A DNA stretch of 64,000 bases from NCBI GenBank assembly GCA_026120185.1, contig JANUWF010003367.1:1834001-1898000 (forward strand), read 5' to 3'. The notes under the pieces are model-generated. The model searched no databases and was not told the DNA's origin. It worked only from the letters and a program-made list of their open reading frames with translations. Position numbers and translations under genes: made by a program. The stretch comes from Voacanga thouarsii (lineage: Eukaryota; Streptophyta; Magnoliopsida; Gentianales; Apocynaceae). Below, piece by piece: positions 10,077 through 22,189 of the stretch. Numbering within the stretch: the first letter of the stretch is position 1; each line of letters opens with the position of its first letter.

Positions 10077-12425
10077 CTACGCGCCATATGGTCGGGGTCG
10101 GACAACACGTTTGGGCCTTGGGCATATGTCTGCTACAGCATGTGCACCCTCGGCAGGTACAATGGGATCTCCCTGCTCTAGCACTATCGGATGATAATCT
10201 CTAGGTCGCCGCCGATGTCACTGAACTCTAAGTTTAGGTCTATCCTGGTCATCGACCACCGCGCTAAATGGTATGGACTCTATAGGTAGAACATGCGCAG
10301 ATGCCTGCGTGACTAGCCCCGGTCCCATGTCAATGCCTGCGTCGATGTGTCGAGCCTCTGCTCTGTAATACCATCCACCCCGTCCTCTGTCGACGGTGAA
10401 AGACAAGTAGTGCTAAAGATCAAGGCATCCGGAGTCTCCGCAGCTGGCTCCCCAGATGGTCCCGCCTCGTACTCCCCAGATGGTCCCACATCGAACTCTC
10501 CAATCGGACCAGCTAGCAGCAGTACGGGATCTGGTGCAACCTCGGGTGCAACTACTATAGCTGGGGCTGCACAGGCTTACCTACCACCTTGACGCTGACC
10601 GGAATGGCCCGACCCTCAACGCGTGCTCGAGGCCCTCTACTGGCTGCCTGCTCTGAGATCGCGGGTACACTCGCTTCTGGAACAAGGCGTGTGCCATAAC
10701 TAGTAAGATCAAACCCGGTCGTGGTAAAAGAAAGAGTACACATGTCCCTAATACGCTCGAAAGCTGCCCTGGAATATGAGTCACCTGTAGCTAAAGCCTC
10801 CGTGGCAATGGATATAGCTCTATAAAGCCCGTCTGACTGTAACAGCTATATAAAAAAAAACACTCATGTCATAATGAATCGAGTATGAATAACAATACAT
10901 TATCGAGAAAAAACACGAAATATTGAATAATATACTTATCATGACTGTGTGTCCCGAACCAATCCCCTGGTAGCCGGCGACCTCACCCCCTGGTGGGGAT
11001 GGATTACCAATCCGCCACCTAGTCCTCAGTCGGTACCAAGATGGATAGTCCGGCTCCACCCCTATCCCGAGAGCGCCCTACACGACTGTCTGATTTCGCG
11101 AACCCCATAGTGCTATGAACGCTGAATGGTGATGAGCCCAGTTGGTCGTGTGGTTCCCCCGAGTACCAGTCGCGTGCAACTCAACATGGTACTCACAACT
11201 CTGTGGAATGAGCTGTAACATACCAAATTGTCGAAACACATGGTCGGGGTAGTGGAACTCTACGACGTCCCAACATATGAGTGGAGTCCGTGATCGCCAA
11301 ATGTCTGAACCCTTCATGTATCTCGCTGGCATGAACTCTAGGTCATGGCATTGTACGGGCACCAAATAAAACTGACACAATTTGAAAACGTTTAATTGAA
11401 ACACTAAAACAACAATATAAGTAATAAAAAATTTCTGTCAGAAAAGTCTAAATACATACGTGATGATCCTGCATCGCGTCTAACTGATCTCTGTATGCCA
11501 CTAGAACGTGCGTCAGTGTCCGATATAGCCGTAACCGCATGTTCCACCTTGCACCATATGGTGCAAGTGGAGGTCTATGGCCTGACTCAACCCTGTCAGG
11601 GCGTAGGATAGGGATATGCTCACAAGCCCATAACTACACGATAAAATAATATAGGTTCATCAAATTTTATTACTATTTTGCTAGACTATAAAATATCTAA
11701 AGTAATTGGAAAAGAAAGAATAAAAAGAAAATTTTAACCTGAAGCAGAACCATAGAACCACAAATCTCCCTCGCAGCAAGGTCAGTCGCCTCGTAGAGGC
11801 ATCTATACATCCACGCTAGAGTCGCACCACCCCAGCTAAGCTGACCGCAATAATGTAAGTCCACAAGGAAGAGTAGAAAATGAAGGGGCAATAGATGACT
11901 TGATTTGTCAGACATAATCATACTACCAATAAGAAGAAAAATGAATCAACGTGCCCTCTGCTACACCACTGCATCAGGAGCATCATCCGGAAGAGGGAGT
12001 GACAAATGCGCCTCAAGGGCCGACTTCTCCAGCCTGTTACCCCTGAACTGGGTAGTCAGAGGTCGAAATCCAAGAAGTGTATGTATCAAATCCATCCACG
12101 CTGTTCGAGGGCACCCGTAAACCTCTCCAATGATTAGGTCACCGTCAACTCTAAATCTCCACAAAATCGCAACATCCCCTAGAGTGGCGGTGGCCTCTTC
12201 TACCTGTAAATGGAAGGTATATGTCTCGGGACGCCACCTCTCAATTAATGCAGTCACAAGGGTATGGTCTACATGAATATGCCCAACTCTACAAACTCTC
12301 CCAAAACCAACCAAATCGATATAATCCATTATCCGAGGGAATGGAAATAGCTCCCAAAAACGAGAATCGAAACGTCTAAAGGCTAATGGTATTTCACAGC
12401 TCTCAGAATGTTGTGACCAAATCAA
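10077..12425 (-). pseudogene. Plant mobile domain (PMD, MAIN/MAIL-like) gene, degenerate
   Basis: The PMD core opens with motifs such as FHLQVEEATATLGDVAILWR and continues in one exon from 12425 to 11739. Two in-frame stops (TAG, then TGA, around 11960-11940) fall within the expected QRAR...FIFLLIGS segment. The next exons are 11633-11460 (LWACEHIPILRPDRVESGH, 58 residues, clean phase) and about 11371-10936 (WDVVEFHYPDHVFRQFGML). The latter has a further stop after NQTVV. Further exons follow: about 10845-10600, then a C-terminal part ending RPRPYGA at 10077. Donor and acceptor sites are recognisable. PMD proteins include the Arabidopsis MAIN/MAIL1 factors and many transposon-borne relatives; their biochemical role is not settled. 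Three nonsense codons make this a pseudogene. A GC-rich block at 13910-14215 ending in a good donor may be its 5' leader exon. Confidence 0.8.
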
Positions 12426-12639
12426 TGAAGATCGATGCCTATCCTACTTAGATATCAAGCCATCGTAAATAGGTTCGGGAACAGTATCGCCACGTATTCG
12501 ATCTATTCTAAAGGATATTGTGAGGTGTCAATTTCTTTTAATGAATACAAGTATTAGTACAAATTTCCTACATCCAATCACTAATTGTTTTAATTAAATA
12601 CCATAACACGAGAATTAAATAATACAAGTATTCTTATCT

Positions 12640-12646
12640 AGTTTTT

Positions 12647-12691
<45 letters not shown>

Positions 12692-13285
12692 GTATATTTA
12701 AATAATAAAATAAAAAATAGTTTATTAAAAAAATAATAATCGTATATTCTTATCTAGTTTTTTAATAATAATAATAATAATAGTATATTAAAAAAATAAT
12801 AATAATATAATAATAGCATATTAAAAATAATAATAATAATACTAATGCTAATAATAATAATAATAATAACAGTAATATTAATATATTAAATAATAAATAA
12901 TAATAGTATATTAAAAAATAAAAAATACTAATAATACATTAAAAATAATAATACTAATACTAATACCAATAATAATAGTATATTAAAAATAATAATAATA
13001 ATACTAATACTACTAATAATAATAACAATAATATTAATATAATAAATAATAAACAATAATAGTATATTAAAAAATAAAAATAAAAAATAATAATAATACT
13101 AATAATAATAGTATATTATTATTAATAATAATAATAACAGTAATATTAATATATTAAATAATAAATAATAATAGTAAATTAAAAAATAAAAATAAAAAAA
13201 TAATACTAATACTAATACTAATAATAATAATAATATATTAATAATAATAATAATAATACTAATACTAATAATACAACAACTTCAA
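12640..13285. repeat. TAA/ATT-rich microsatellite field
   Basis: About 640 bases consist almost only of interrupted (TAA)n, (TAC)n-like and ATTAAA units with recurring AGTATATTAAAAA phrases every 60-110 bases. It lies inside the MULE upstream of the PMD gene. Confidence 0.9.
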
Positions 13286-13908
13286 CCATAAATATATATG
13301 CTCAGATTTGTAAAAAGGAAGATCAGAAAAACTCAACTTATTTGGAATATCAAGATGAAACAAAAAAATCGGTAGAGTTTCCTCTATATATTGGACGTTT
13401 CTAGGCACAAAGCCACCACAAAATCATCAACATTAAAAAAAAAAAAAACATTAACTGTCACAGCAATTATTCAATAGAACTTGTGTAAGGGTAATCACCC
13501 ATTACCCATGGGGAATGATCACCCATCATTCACGATGAATGATAACCCATCACTCATGACGATCCATTCATATAAGTTAAAAAAATAGAATTTTTTTTAT
13601 TTATTAAAAAAATAAATTAATAATAATAAGAATTCACACAGAATAATTTATTCCCAACTTACAAAGGAATACACCAATAAGATTATCCATAATGCAATTT
13701 TCTTTTACTTCCTATATTTCAAATCCTTCCACTAGAATAGAAAGCTATAAACATATTTGTACAATCAGAGTACTATACAAAAAGGTAACAGAAACCTCTA
13801 ATGGACAAAAAAATATATATATTCAGAAAAATACAGTGCAACAAAATACATATATTATATTCAGAAATTATATCAACTAATCAAAAAATAAAGACCAAGA
13901 AACATGAC
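13286..13908. other. MULE interior upstream of the PMD gene, no gene seen
   Basis: The stretch contains a small tandem block (AATCACCCATTACCCATGG and variants, about 13490-13560) and AT-rich sequence. It would be an intron if the GC-rich block at 13910-14215 is the PMD leader exon. Confidence 0.4.
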
Positions 13909-13909
13909 A

Positions 13910-14203
13910 TACCTCGAAATCAGACAAAATGCCATGCACAGGACGCGCCGCCGCGGAGAATACTGCTACCGTCGCTACAGGAGGAGACTGTTCACCGGAG
14001 CAGAAGGACTGATGTCGCCAGAGGATGAGCAAGTTAGGGATAGACAGCAACCGAGGAAGTGTAGTGAAAGTGAAAGTGAATGCCGGAGCAGTGAAGAACA
14101 CGAGCGGGTGGCCAACAGATGTGGAATGCCGGTTGAAGTAGCGAAATGAAAAATTATAGAGGGGCGGCGCGGTGAAGAAGACGAGTGGGTAGGGCGCAAT
14201 CCG
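13910..14203 (-). other. GC-rich block next to right MULE end, possible leader exon
   Basis: This block is much richer in CG than its surroundings. It has an internal duplication (ACGAGCGGGTGG and ACGAGTGGGTAGG), and on the - strand it ends with a consensus donor (TTTCGAG followed by GTATGT) at about 13910. That fits a 5' leader exon of the PMD gene, driven from the right inverted repeat. An open frame on each strand gives no recognisable protein. Confidence 0.4.
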
Positions 14204-14373
14204 AGTATGCGTCATAACTAACTAAGGACGCGGTGAAGAATAGCGTCCTCAGTAAATTCATTTAAATTAGGACGCTATCGAAGAATGCGTCGAGGCCATT
14301 TCAGGCCTCCTCCTCCCAGCGGGACCACATGAGGACGAATGGCCCCATTAGGGGCCATTCTGATCAAATCCCC
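14204..14373. repeat. Right terminal inverted repeat of the MULE
   Basis: Reverse complement of the left arm. It carries the same motif series and the same GGCCCC hairpin. The 4-base loop reads ATTA on the + strand at both ends, so the loop is not inverted although the arms are. Confidence 0.85.
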
Positions 14374-14383
14374 TACTTATCTC
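14374..14383. repeat. Right target-site duplication of the MULE
   Basis: TACTTATCTC follows the terminal CCCC of the element. It pairs with TACTTACCTC on the left with one mismatch. Confidence 0.85.
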
Positions 14384-14929
14384 TTTTGATTTTTAGTTTT
14401 TGGCTTGTCTATTTGTTCTACCATAGATGCCTTCATTTTATGATATGTACACCTAACTGTTTAATATTTTGAGAAATCAACATGTGGTTCATAGTAATTA
14501 ATATTATACATTATTTGCAATAGTAGAGCAAACACTGATCCTTATATGGTAGATATACACTAGCATGTGATAGGAAAAGGATTAATTATGCTTAACACTT
14601 ACCAAGTATAATATTCAAACTCTTGTAGCAATCAAACATGAAATATATTTAGCACTACTTTCTTGTGTTTGGGCTAGAATATAGGTTTATAGTATATAAA
14701 ATTCTTATTAAGTTAGTTAAAAAACACAAAATGCAAATGAAGAAGAAGAAGAAGTTTCTCTGTCTAGTTTTTGAATTGTGGATGGTGGTCCATTTTTTCT
14801 TTTTCTTTTTTTTTTTATGATCCATTTATTGTGTTTTATCAAAATTTCTCTTTAACCATAAACTAAGCACATAATGTATTTTCATTATTTTGCCTAAGTG
14901 AAATTAAAGGTTGTTCAAATTGCTACACG
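14384..14929. other. Intergenic DNA between two MULEs
   Basis: AT-rich, with a GAAGAA run near 14740. No coding or RNA feature is recognised. The left end of the second MULE probably lies here but I could not define inverted repeats. Confidence 0.4.
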
Positions 14930-17900
14930 ATTTTATTTCATCACAGTGGTAATTTTATGGAAATTGGCAAGAAATCAACATTTTATATTGCGGGATATCT
15001 AAATTATTTTGATTTTTTCACTTCTGAACAGATGTCTCTATTTGGATTGGACTCAAGGGTGAAAGAATTAGGGATTTCTGATCCTTGCGGATACTATTAC
15101 CATGATGGTAGCTTTTTTCAATTCATTTTTTCTAATAAGATAGTGCTAAAATTAGATAAGCATGCTGCAAATGATAGAGTGGTTGAAATTTGGGTTGATC
15201 ACAATGGTGTATTTGATAAGGGTATAAGTAAAAGAATCGTAGATGAGGGTATGGGTTCTTGTTCCAAAAAAATAATATGAATTTGATGGTAGTGGTTAGG
15301 AGAAAGTTAAGAGGAAGAGAAGAGGGAAGAAACCAAGGCATTATTGACAAGGAGACATATTCGAGGTAGCACCAACAGTGAGTTATTTAATATTAAAATT
15401 GAATAGACAAATGGCTCTGATTCTAACTAGTCATGAGGAGATGATTCTAATTGTGAAAGTTTTGAAAATAGTGATTATAGTATGTATGAGCTTGTTAACA
15501 CATGTGTGATTTTAGATTGGGGGGCTTATATAAAGGGAAAAAAGGGGTCTTGCATTTATACGTGAGGCAAAAAGTGGACAAAGCGATCCAAGTACTTTAA
15601 AGATTATGCCTAAAATAGCTGCAATTGCAAAAAATGGTCACAATTCACAACTATCTATACCATCATTGCAAGAAACAACAACATTTGAAGCATATAGAGA
15701 GCTGAATAAGGGATATATTGAAACTGATCTAGAAGATTTAGATAATGATGAAGAATTTGAGAATCAATAAGACCCATCAAGATATGTGAATCATAAGAAT
15801 TGTAGGAAACTGAGGCCAGTTTTCAATTCCAAACATGATATGGATAAACCACAATTTTGTATTAGGATGATGTGTGCAAATTATGATGTCTTCAGGAAAG
15901 TTGTGAAATCATAAGCCATTAAACAAGGAAGGACAACCAAATTCTACCAAAATGACTCAAACAAGTTATGTGCTACATGTCTAGAGAAAGGGTGTTAGTG
16001 GACGATATACACGAGCAGAATGGATAAATAAGATCTAACAATAATAATAAAAACATACATTATGAATCATTTATGTGGTAGGATCTTCCATGTAAATACT
16101 GCAACATCTAGATGAATTGCTCATGAATATTGCCAGAGGATTAAGAATAATCCTAATTATCCTTTAAAGTACTTAAAAAAAAGACATTGAGTGCAAGCAT
16201 TGGTTGACACTCAGTAAAAACTCGTTGTAAGAGCTAAAATGAAAGCTCTAGAGTTGATAGATGGAATAGAATTGGAACAATATAAACTGTTATGGAGGTG
16301 TTGTGAAGAGATGAAATATCAAATTTAGGAACTACTATCAAAGTGAAAACCAAAATGATTATATTTGGAGAATTTGCTGGACAATATAGATTTAAAAGAA
16401 TTTATATCTGTTAGGATGCTACTGAGAAGGGATTCTGAACTGGTTGTAGGACTTTAGTTGTGTAGGTGGGTGTTATTTAAAATACTCGTATGGAAGCATT
16501 TTCTTATCTACTGCGGGAATTGATGCTAACAATTACATGTATCTAATTACTTATGCAATTGTAGAGAATGAGGGGTATAAGACATGAAAGTGTTTTCTTA
16601 TGATTCTTGATAGGGCCTAATTGTACCTATATTTTTCTAACTATTTAAGGTGGTTTTGTGGTGTTTTGAATGTAATAGCTAGTTGATTCCTTACTTTTTG
16701 ATATTTTTGAGATAATTGGTTGTAGAAAGGTTTTTTTTGGATTTTATACAGAAATTGTGAATTTTTAAATTGCGAAGTTCCAGAGTGGAACCAGCATCGG
16801 ATTGGGTATATGGACTAGCCCGGCTCAATTTTGGAAAATAGGGCAAAATATGGGAAAAACAGATAAACCAAGCATAAATAGAGTAGAACCGGCACCTACT
16901 TTGAGGAGCTGGGTCGGCAAGCCCTGTACTGGACGAGAGGCATTTTTGCAATCCTACTTTGGTCAGAATTAGAAGTTTCTGAAGAGTTCTTTTGGTATTC
17001 AACTTGTGCACGACTAAGAACTTTTATGGAACGTTTTTTGCAACCTAGAAGGCTATGAAAACAAAGAGGTAAATTCAAGAATCAAAATAAAAAATCAATC
17101 ATTCAAAAAGGAATTCATCAAAGAAGCATTATTTTGAGAAAAGTCTTCATAGGCGGAGGAAGAGAGCTTGTTTATGAGTTCTATCTTAATTATTTATTTT
17201 CTTTTTTCTTTAACAATGTTGAGATTAATGTTTTAATTATTTTTAGATGATGTTTTAAATTTTATGATTTGGTAATAATGTTCAGTGATTTGATCAATTT
17301 AATTATTGATTTATGGTATTTGGTTACTTAGCTTTGATTTGATGAACTAGTTAATTGATTCTATCTTCTAATCAATTTGAAAAAGAGATTAGAAGGGGGT
17401 TCTAATTTAATTAATTCTAGATTTATTTCTTAATTAACTCGAAAGAGAGATTGAGTAAAGAACTTGAGTAATCAAATATTTGCTGACTTCACCTAGAGAT
17501 AGAGAAATTAATGAATTTCATATTTTTATCACCTAGAGATAGGGATATTTATTAAGAAATTATCCTTCGTGCATCTTTTGGTTGCTTTAGTGAGATAGAG
17601 ATATCCATTGAATTGACTAATAGATTGTGGAATCATAATTCGAGAGAAAGTGAATTATACATTATTACTTCATGATACCATAATAGTAATTAATTGTGAT
17701 AATTGCTAAATTGATCATTGTCATGATTTTTAGAATTTTCATTTAATTACATGTCATTCTATCCTTGATTTAATTAGTTTTTATTTAGTCATATTAGTTG
17801 ATAGGTTAAACAAAGGATGGTAAGTAATTAATGGTAGTTGTTCCTTGAATATCAATACTCGTTAATTCCATATACTATGGGTTGCTATGGGCATACTTGC

Positions 17901-18440
17901 TCATATGTGTGATTTGGGATTAACATTTTAATTAAATTTTGATTTGGAATGGACTTAAAAATGAATGATTTTATTTATCCAAATTTGACCGATCAATTCT
18001 CCAAATGGATTTGAATATTGTAAATAACTTTGGTTAGACATTTATTAGTGACAAACAAAAGGGCCTTCTAGAAGCAATAGGCCAATCGTTTCCTGACTTA
18101 GAGCATAACTATTGTGTCGATATATGTACAACAATTTTAAAATCAACCACAAGGGACTAACATTTAAGTAATTGCTATGGAAGGTAGTAAGTGCAACATG
18201 AGAAAATGAGTTTGAAGCTATACTTAAGAAGGTCGAAGTAATTGATAATGTTGTATTTGAATGGATTTGAACTAAGGATCCTCACCATTGGTTAAGGGAA
18301 TTTTTTTAGAATTTGACCAAAATGTGATATCTTTTTGGATGATTTATGTGAATTTTTTAATAGTGCAATACTTCCCATTAGGTTTAAGTTATCAACTTCC
18401 AATGGTTTTGTTAAATTTTCTGTTAAAATTACATTATTTT
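14930..18440 (+). pseudogene. Second MULE transposase relic, split by a solo LTR
   Basis: A PB1-like N-terminal region typical of plant MULEs opens the gene (14957-15280, with YLNYFDFFTSEQMSLFGLDS and VKELG). The DNA-binding segment is at about 15770-16010 (RPVFNSKHDMDKPQFCIRMM and FYQNDSNKLCATC). Around 16490-16600 the DDE core begins (STAGIDANNYMYLITYAIVE). The frame is then interrupted at 16608 by a solo LTR and resumes after 17995 with FISDKQKGLLEAIGQSFPDL, the conserved SD(R/K)QKG region holding the second catalytic Asp. Homology fades near 18440. Many in-frame stops are present. It is a different lineage from the 5.4-14.4 kb MULE, which lacks this PB1 form. Terminal repeats were not found. 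Confidence 0.8.
16608..17995. mobile_element. Solo LTR, 1388 bp, inserted in the MULE transposase
   Basis: It starts TGATAGGGCC and ends CCGATCA, giving the TGAT...ATCA palindromic termini of an LTR. It is flanked on both sides by ATTCT (16603-16607 and 17996-18000), an exact 5-bp target duplication. No second copy of the termini and no coding domain lies inside, so it is a solo LTR left by recombination rather than a whole element. The length and terminal bases fit a Ty3/gypsy LTR, but that family assignment is inference. Confidence 0.82.
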
Positions 18441-18859
18441 GACAAATAAGTAAATAATGAGTCTAATAAATATAAAAAATTAATAATGCAATTCAGTTAT
18501 TAACAAGCCCATATCTGTGGGTCCTCGACTAGTAAAAAGAATCCACTAAATTTTAACAAAAGTAATAATGTCGACACTTATCACAATTCACTAAGTGTCC
18601 CTAGTGGAATCTAGTAAGAATATAACACAGTACTCTTACTGTCAATCTTGTAGAAGGCCATTGTTGAACTCAATCAGCGTGATTGAACAACCATTAATCA
18701 TCATTGCAACAACTCCACGAGTCTTCATTCAACTTTCACCTTTTTATCAGAAAGGTAATGGCTTCAAATGATTGTTTGACACACATACTTACTGAAAGTA
18801 CACTGGAGTCTATTTCTTTACTATGGTATTGGCTTCAAAGAGTATACTGGAGTCCTTAC
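18441..18859. other. Spacer, no gene seen
   Basis: AT-rich sequence between the MULE relic and a copia fragment. A duplicated phrase (ACTGGAGTC with neighbours, about 18805-18860) is the only structure noticed. Confidence 0.35.
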
Positions 18860-19262
18860 TGAAGTACATACTATACTGGGAAGTATGACACATGTACTTC
18901 AAATTCTTTTGACAACCTTCAAGTGTGACTTCTTCGGATTTGCTTGATATCTTGCACAGGTATCAATGCTATAGTTAATATCAGATGACTTACTGTAAGA
19001 TATAACAATTTTCCAATCATGCTTCTATACAAATGTTGATCTATTGCTTGTCCCTTATCATTCTTTATCAACTTTTGTGAAACACTTAATGATGTTCTGA
19101 TAGATTTTGATCCTTTCATGTTGAATTTCTTGACCAAGATGTTTGCACACTTAGTTTGAGATATAAAGATCCCATCTTTCATTTGTTTGGTCTACAAGCC
19201 AAGGAAAAATATTAGTTTGCCAACTATACTAATTTCAAACTCTATTTTCATGAGTTCAATAA
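18860..19262 (-). pseudogene. Ty1/copia reverse transcriptase-RNase H fragment
   Basis: On the - strand the frame contains EISIVGKLIFFLGLQ-like sequence, then GIFISQTKCANILVKKFNMK and the LYRSMIGKLLYLTVS motif, and ends with ARYQANP-type residues. This is the standard order of the copia connection between reverse transcriptase and RNase H. Neither the YVDD motif nor the RNase H catalytic region is present. It is an isolated internal fragment with stops. Confidence 0.8.
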
Positions 19263-20643
19263 AATTCTTTAACATTTAAGGACTGTGAGAAAATAAAAAT
19301 GTAGTGGAAGTTTGCAAATTTAAATTTTTTCCGAGTCAAAATTTAGAAATACTTACTTTGAAATGCTTAGGTTGAATAACCGGTGTCGGATTCGGGTTCG
19401 ACGGAGCTTCTTGTATTGGAATGTCTACTTGTTCTACGAGAATTCTAACTAACCGTCGGCTCATTCGCAGCTAACATATATCACGTTTGCTAGCTCTTGG
19501 CCTTCCAGAATATTCTCGAGCTTTCTATTAACTACTACCGGCGAAAGTAGAATTAGGACAAATAAGTTGGAAGAATAATTTGAAGAGCTAACCAAGGAAA
19601 ACAAAAAACAAAAACTGAAATGAAACAAAAAATGAACCGCAACTTTCAAGAAAACCGAAAGCCTTTTCTTGTTGTTTTGTGTCCAAAAAAAATGTGAACC
19701 ACTACTCACATATCCATCAGACTCAAAAACAAAAACCATAGCTTTCCTATTTCTTCTCAATCTCCTTTTTTCTTCCTTATATATGTGGCGTGACCCAAGT
19801 TTCCAAATCCATTGCCATCTCACTCAAAACCTAGGTGGGCCAGAGTTTTTCTTAATTAGTCCAAGAATAATTAAATTACTCTTTTATTAATTAATTGATC
19901 TATTTGAACCCAATACAAAATTACCTAAGACAATTAATTAATAAACTAGTTTAACTAAATTGACTCAATTAATTATTTCTAATCCAAGTAAATAATTAAT
20001 TGGACTTCTAAAATAATTCTTCCAATATTAATTTCATCCAATAAGCCTATAGTAAAATAAATTTACTAAGATTACTTGAATTACTTTGAGGACCAAAAGA
20101 CATATTATTTTTAACTACTAAAATGATCAAAATACCTTTGCAAATAAATAGTCGTATTTTATCATTTAAATATTTCATTTATTATCATATAAAAATATTG
20201 ACCCCAAGAATAATATTGCAAGTACAGTGTCTTTAACATATATGTATAATGATGAAAATACTTCTCCATGTAACACCCATAATTGAAATAGAAAAATTGT
20301 ACTAGCAACTTTCTTAATGGTATCTACCATTCTTTAATAACTAGTGCAATAATCCATGACTTCCAGTATGTACTCACTTATCTCAAAGAGCTATGCAAAA
20401 GTATAAATACTTAGTCACATTTTCTAAAGCTCTGAATTATTTAGATTATTTCAAACAATAAAAAAGAAGTAATACATTTACAAAATGAAGTATAGAAACT
20501 CTATTGTATAAATAATAAGTTTGTCTTAATTAACTAGAGTCATATACTTAGCATACAATGTTATTAGCATTGCGATAAGAACTAACCCATTATATATCAA
20601 AGTGCACAAATCCGCTTTACCGAACCACCAACTTATACTTAAA
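19263..20643. other. Probable decayed retrotransposon sequence, no gene
   Basis: A 1.4-kb AT-rich stretch. The composition, with many AATTAATTAA strings between 19855 and 20070 and a GGTGTCGGATTCGGGTTCG block near 19382, suggests an old LTR belonging to the - strand copia fragment beside it. I cannot define its ends. A low-complexity open frame at 19461-19823 has no recognisable domain. Confidence 0.35.
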
Positions 20644-22133
20644 TGTTAGCCCAAAAGACTTTTTCCTATGTTTTGATTAATGACAAACTTTGATGTGAAC
20701 TAACATATATGATCTGTATGTGATAGGATTTTTGGAAATGGCATGTTTGAACACGGTTTTTTAAAGTCTTACAAATGGGATTGCAAAGCAACTCATAGAT
20801 AATGAAGTCCAAGAATGATTGATCAAGTCAAGATCCTACTTAAAGGAGTTATATACCATGAACATTTTTGAAGAATTATAGACTAGGAAATTATGGTTAA
20901 GGTATTACTTGTATTTCATACGTCTCTTTACTTTAAGTTCAATTTATTTTATATTGAAGCACTCAAAGTCATTTCAAAAAGAGGATATTTTTAATCTAAG
21001 TTTTGATCATAAAAAAAAAATTCTAGAAGGAAAGCTTTTGAATTTATAAAAACTTGGTTGAGTAGTTTAGATGAACCTCTGAATCCAAAACGCCTATCCA
21101 AAATTTGTTTCCAAAGTGCCTAAATCTAAAGTTGTTCAAAATATACTTCTTGGCATAAAATGTTGTTTTGGATGCATATTTTGAATGCACAACTTTCTAC
21201 TTTATAAGACCAAAGCCTACAGAATTTTAAAATGGGTATTTCAGTATAAAGTAAACTTTTGGACGTACCTTTCGGATGCACAATTTTTTACCTTGTGAGT
21301 CCAAAATCCCTCCAAAACTTGACAGCAATAACTAGCCATTACTAACCATTGTAGCCTTAATTTTTGCCCTTATAAAAGCCATTTAAATGCAATTTTCAAA
21401 AAGAATTCATGCTAACGCTTTTAGAAACATCATAAGACTTTTGAAAAATAAAAATTCCTCATCTACATTGTACTTCAAAGTGAGCTTTATTGTTCTAAAA
21501 ATAAAAAAGTAAAGGTACTCTAGTTGGTTTATATCTACTCAATCTATGAGTTATTTCTCCGTTTTCTCTTTAATCTAAATTATATCAAGGTTTGGAAAGT
21601 ATAAGCCAATTGGGGTAAGCCTTGTTAGGTGTACAGAGATTGGAAGTAAAGTCAACTGTGGTAATCCTCTATTGTAATATTGATAGTACATACCACCATT
21701 AATTTAGGAAAAGGGTTTTAGTGATTGAGTACAAATCCTTAAGTGTGTGCTTAAGGTAGTAGAAGTAAATTATTTGAGGATCGAACCACTATAAATCATT
21801 GGGTCTATTTTCTTACATTTATGACTGCAAGTTTACTATTCATCTGATTTGAAAACATTGCATTTTTCCTTATGTTCACTGATTTGATTAGAGACATTAA
21901 TGTAGTAAAGTGAAATGGTTGTTGATGCTTTATCTACGCATCTTTAATATAGTTTCTCTTCTCATCATTTAGTGGAGTTTTAAAAGATCTTTGGCTGCAC
22001 ACTTAAAGCCGCACATAAAATCTATTTTTCAGCACACACACATTTTCAATTCCTTTTTACAGGTTTTCAAAAGATTTTGAAAATTTGTATTTATTTGTAA
22101 TAAACCTTATTCACCCTCCTATAAGGTTTATCA
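20644..22133 (+). repeat. Probable 5' LTR of a truncated copia element
   Basis: It starts TGTTAGCCCAAAAG and ends GGTTTATCA. It is followed by ATATATCAGAGC, which resembles the initiator-tRNA primer-binding site TGGTATCAGAGC with its first bases decayed. About 1.49 kb long. No partner LTR is present downstream. Confidence 0.6.
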
Positions 22134-22189
22134 ATATATCAGAGCATGGTCTATATTATTTTTGGTCTAACAGTTTTGTAGGAAATATT

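Larger units (their letters stand above)
5427..14373 (-). mobile_element. Mutator-like element (MULE), 8.95 kb, carrying transposase and PMD genes
   Basis: The element is bounded by long inverted repeats (5427-5620 and 14204-14373), both starting GGGG followed by a TTTGATCAGAATGGCCCC-like string, and by a 10-bp target duplication. Inside, both on the - strand, lie a PMD-type gene (about 12425-10077) and a mudrA-type transposase (about 8575-5850). Both contain stop codons or frameshifts, so the copy is probably not autonomous now. GC content and CpG density in the ends and genes are higher than in the surrounding DNA. PMD genes are known passengers of plant MULEs, so the pairing fits an established class. 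Confidence 0.88.

Noticed and set aside
10347..10592. Ser/Gly/Pro-rich open frame on the + strand
   Set aside because: Antisense shadow of the GC-rich C-terminal part of the PMD gene; its composition follows from repeats on the other strand.
13904..14149. Overlapping open frames on both strands at the right MULE end
   Set aside because: They are open because the block is GC-rich and short of stops. A leader-exon reading fits better, and no conserved protein is seen.
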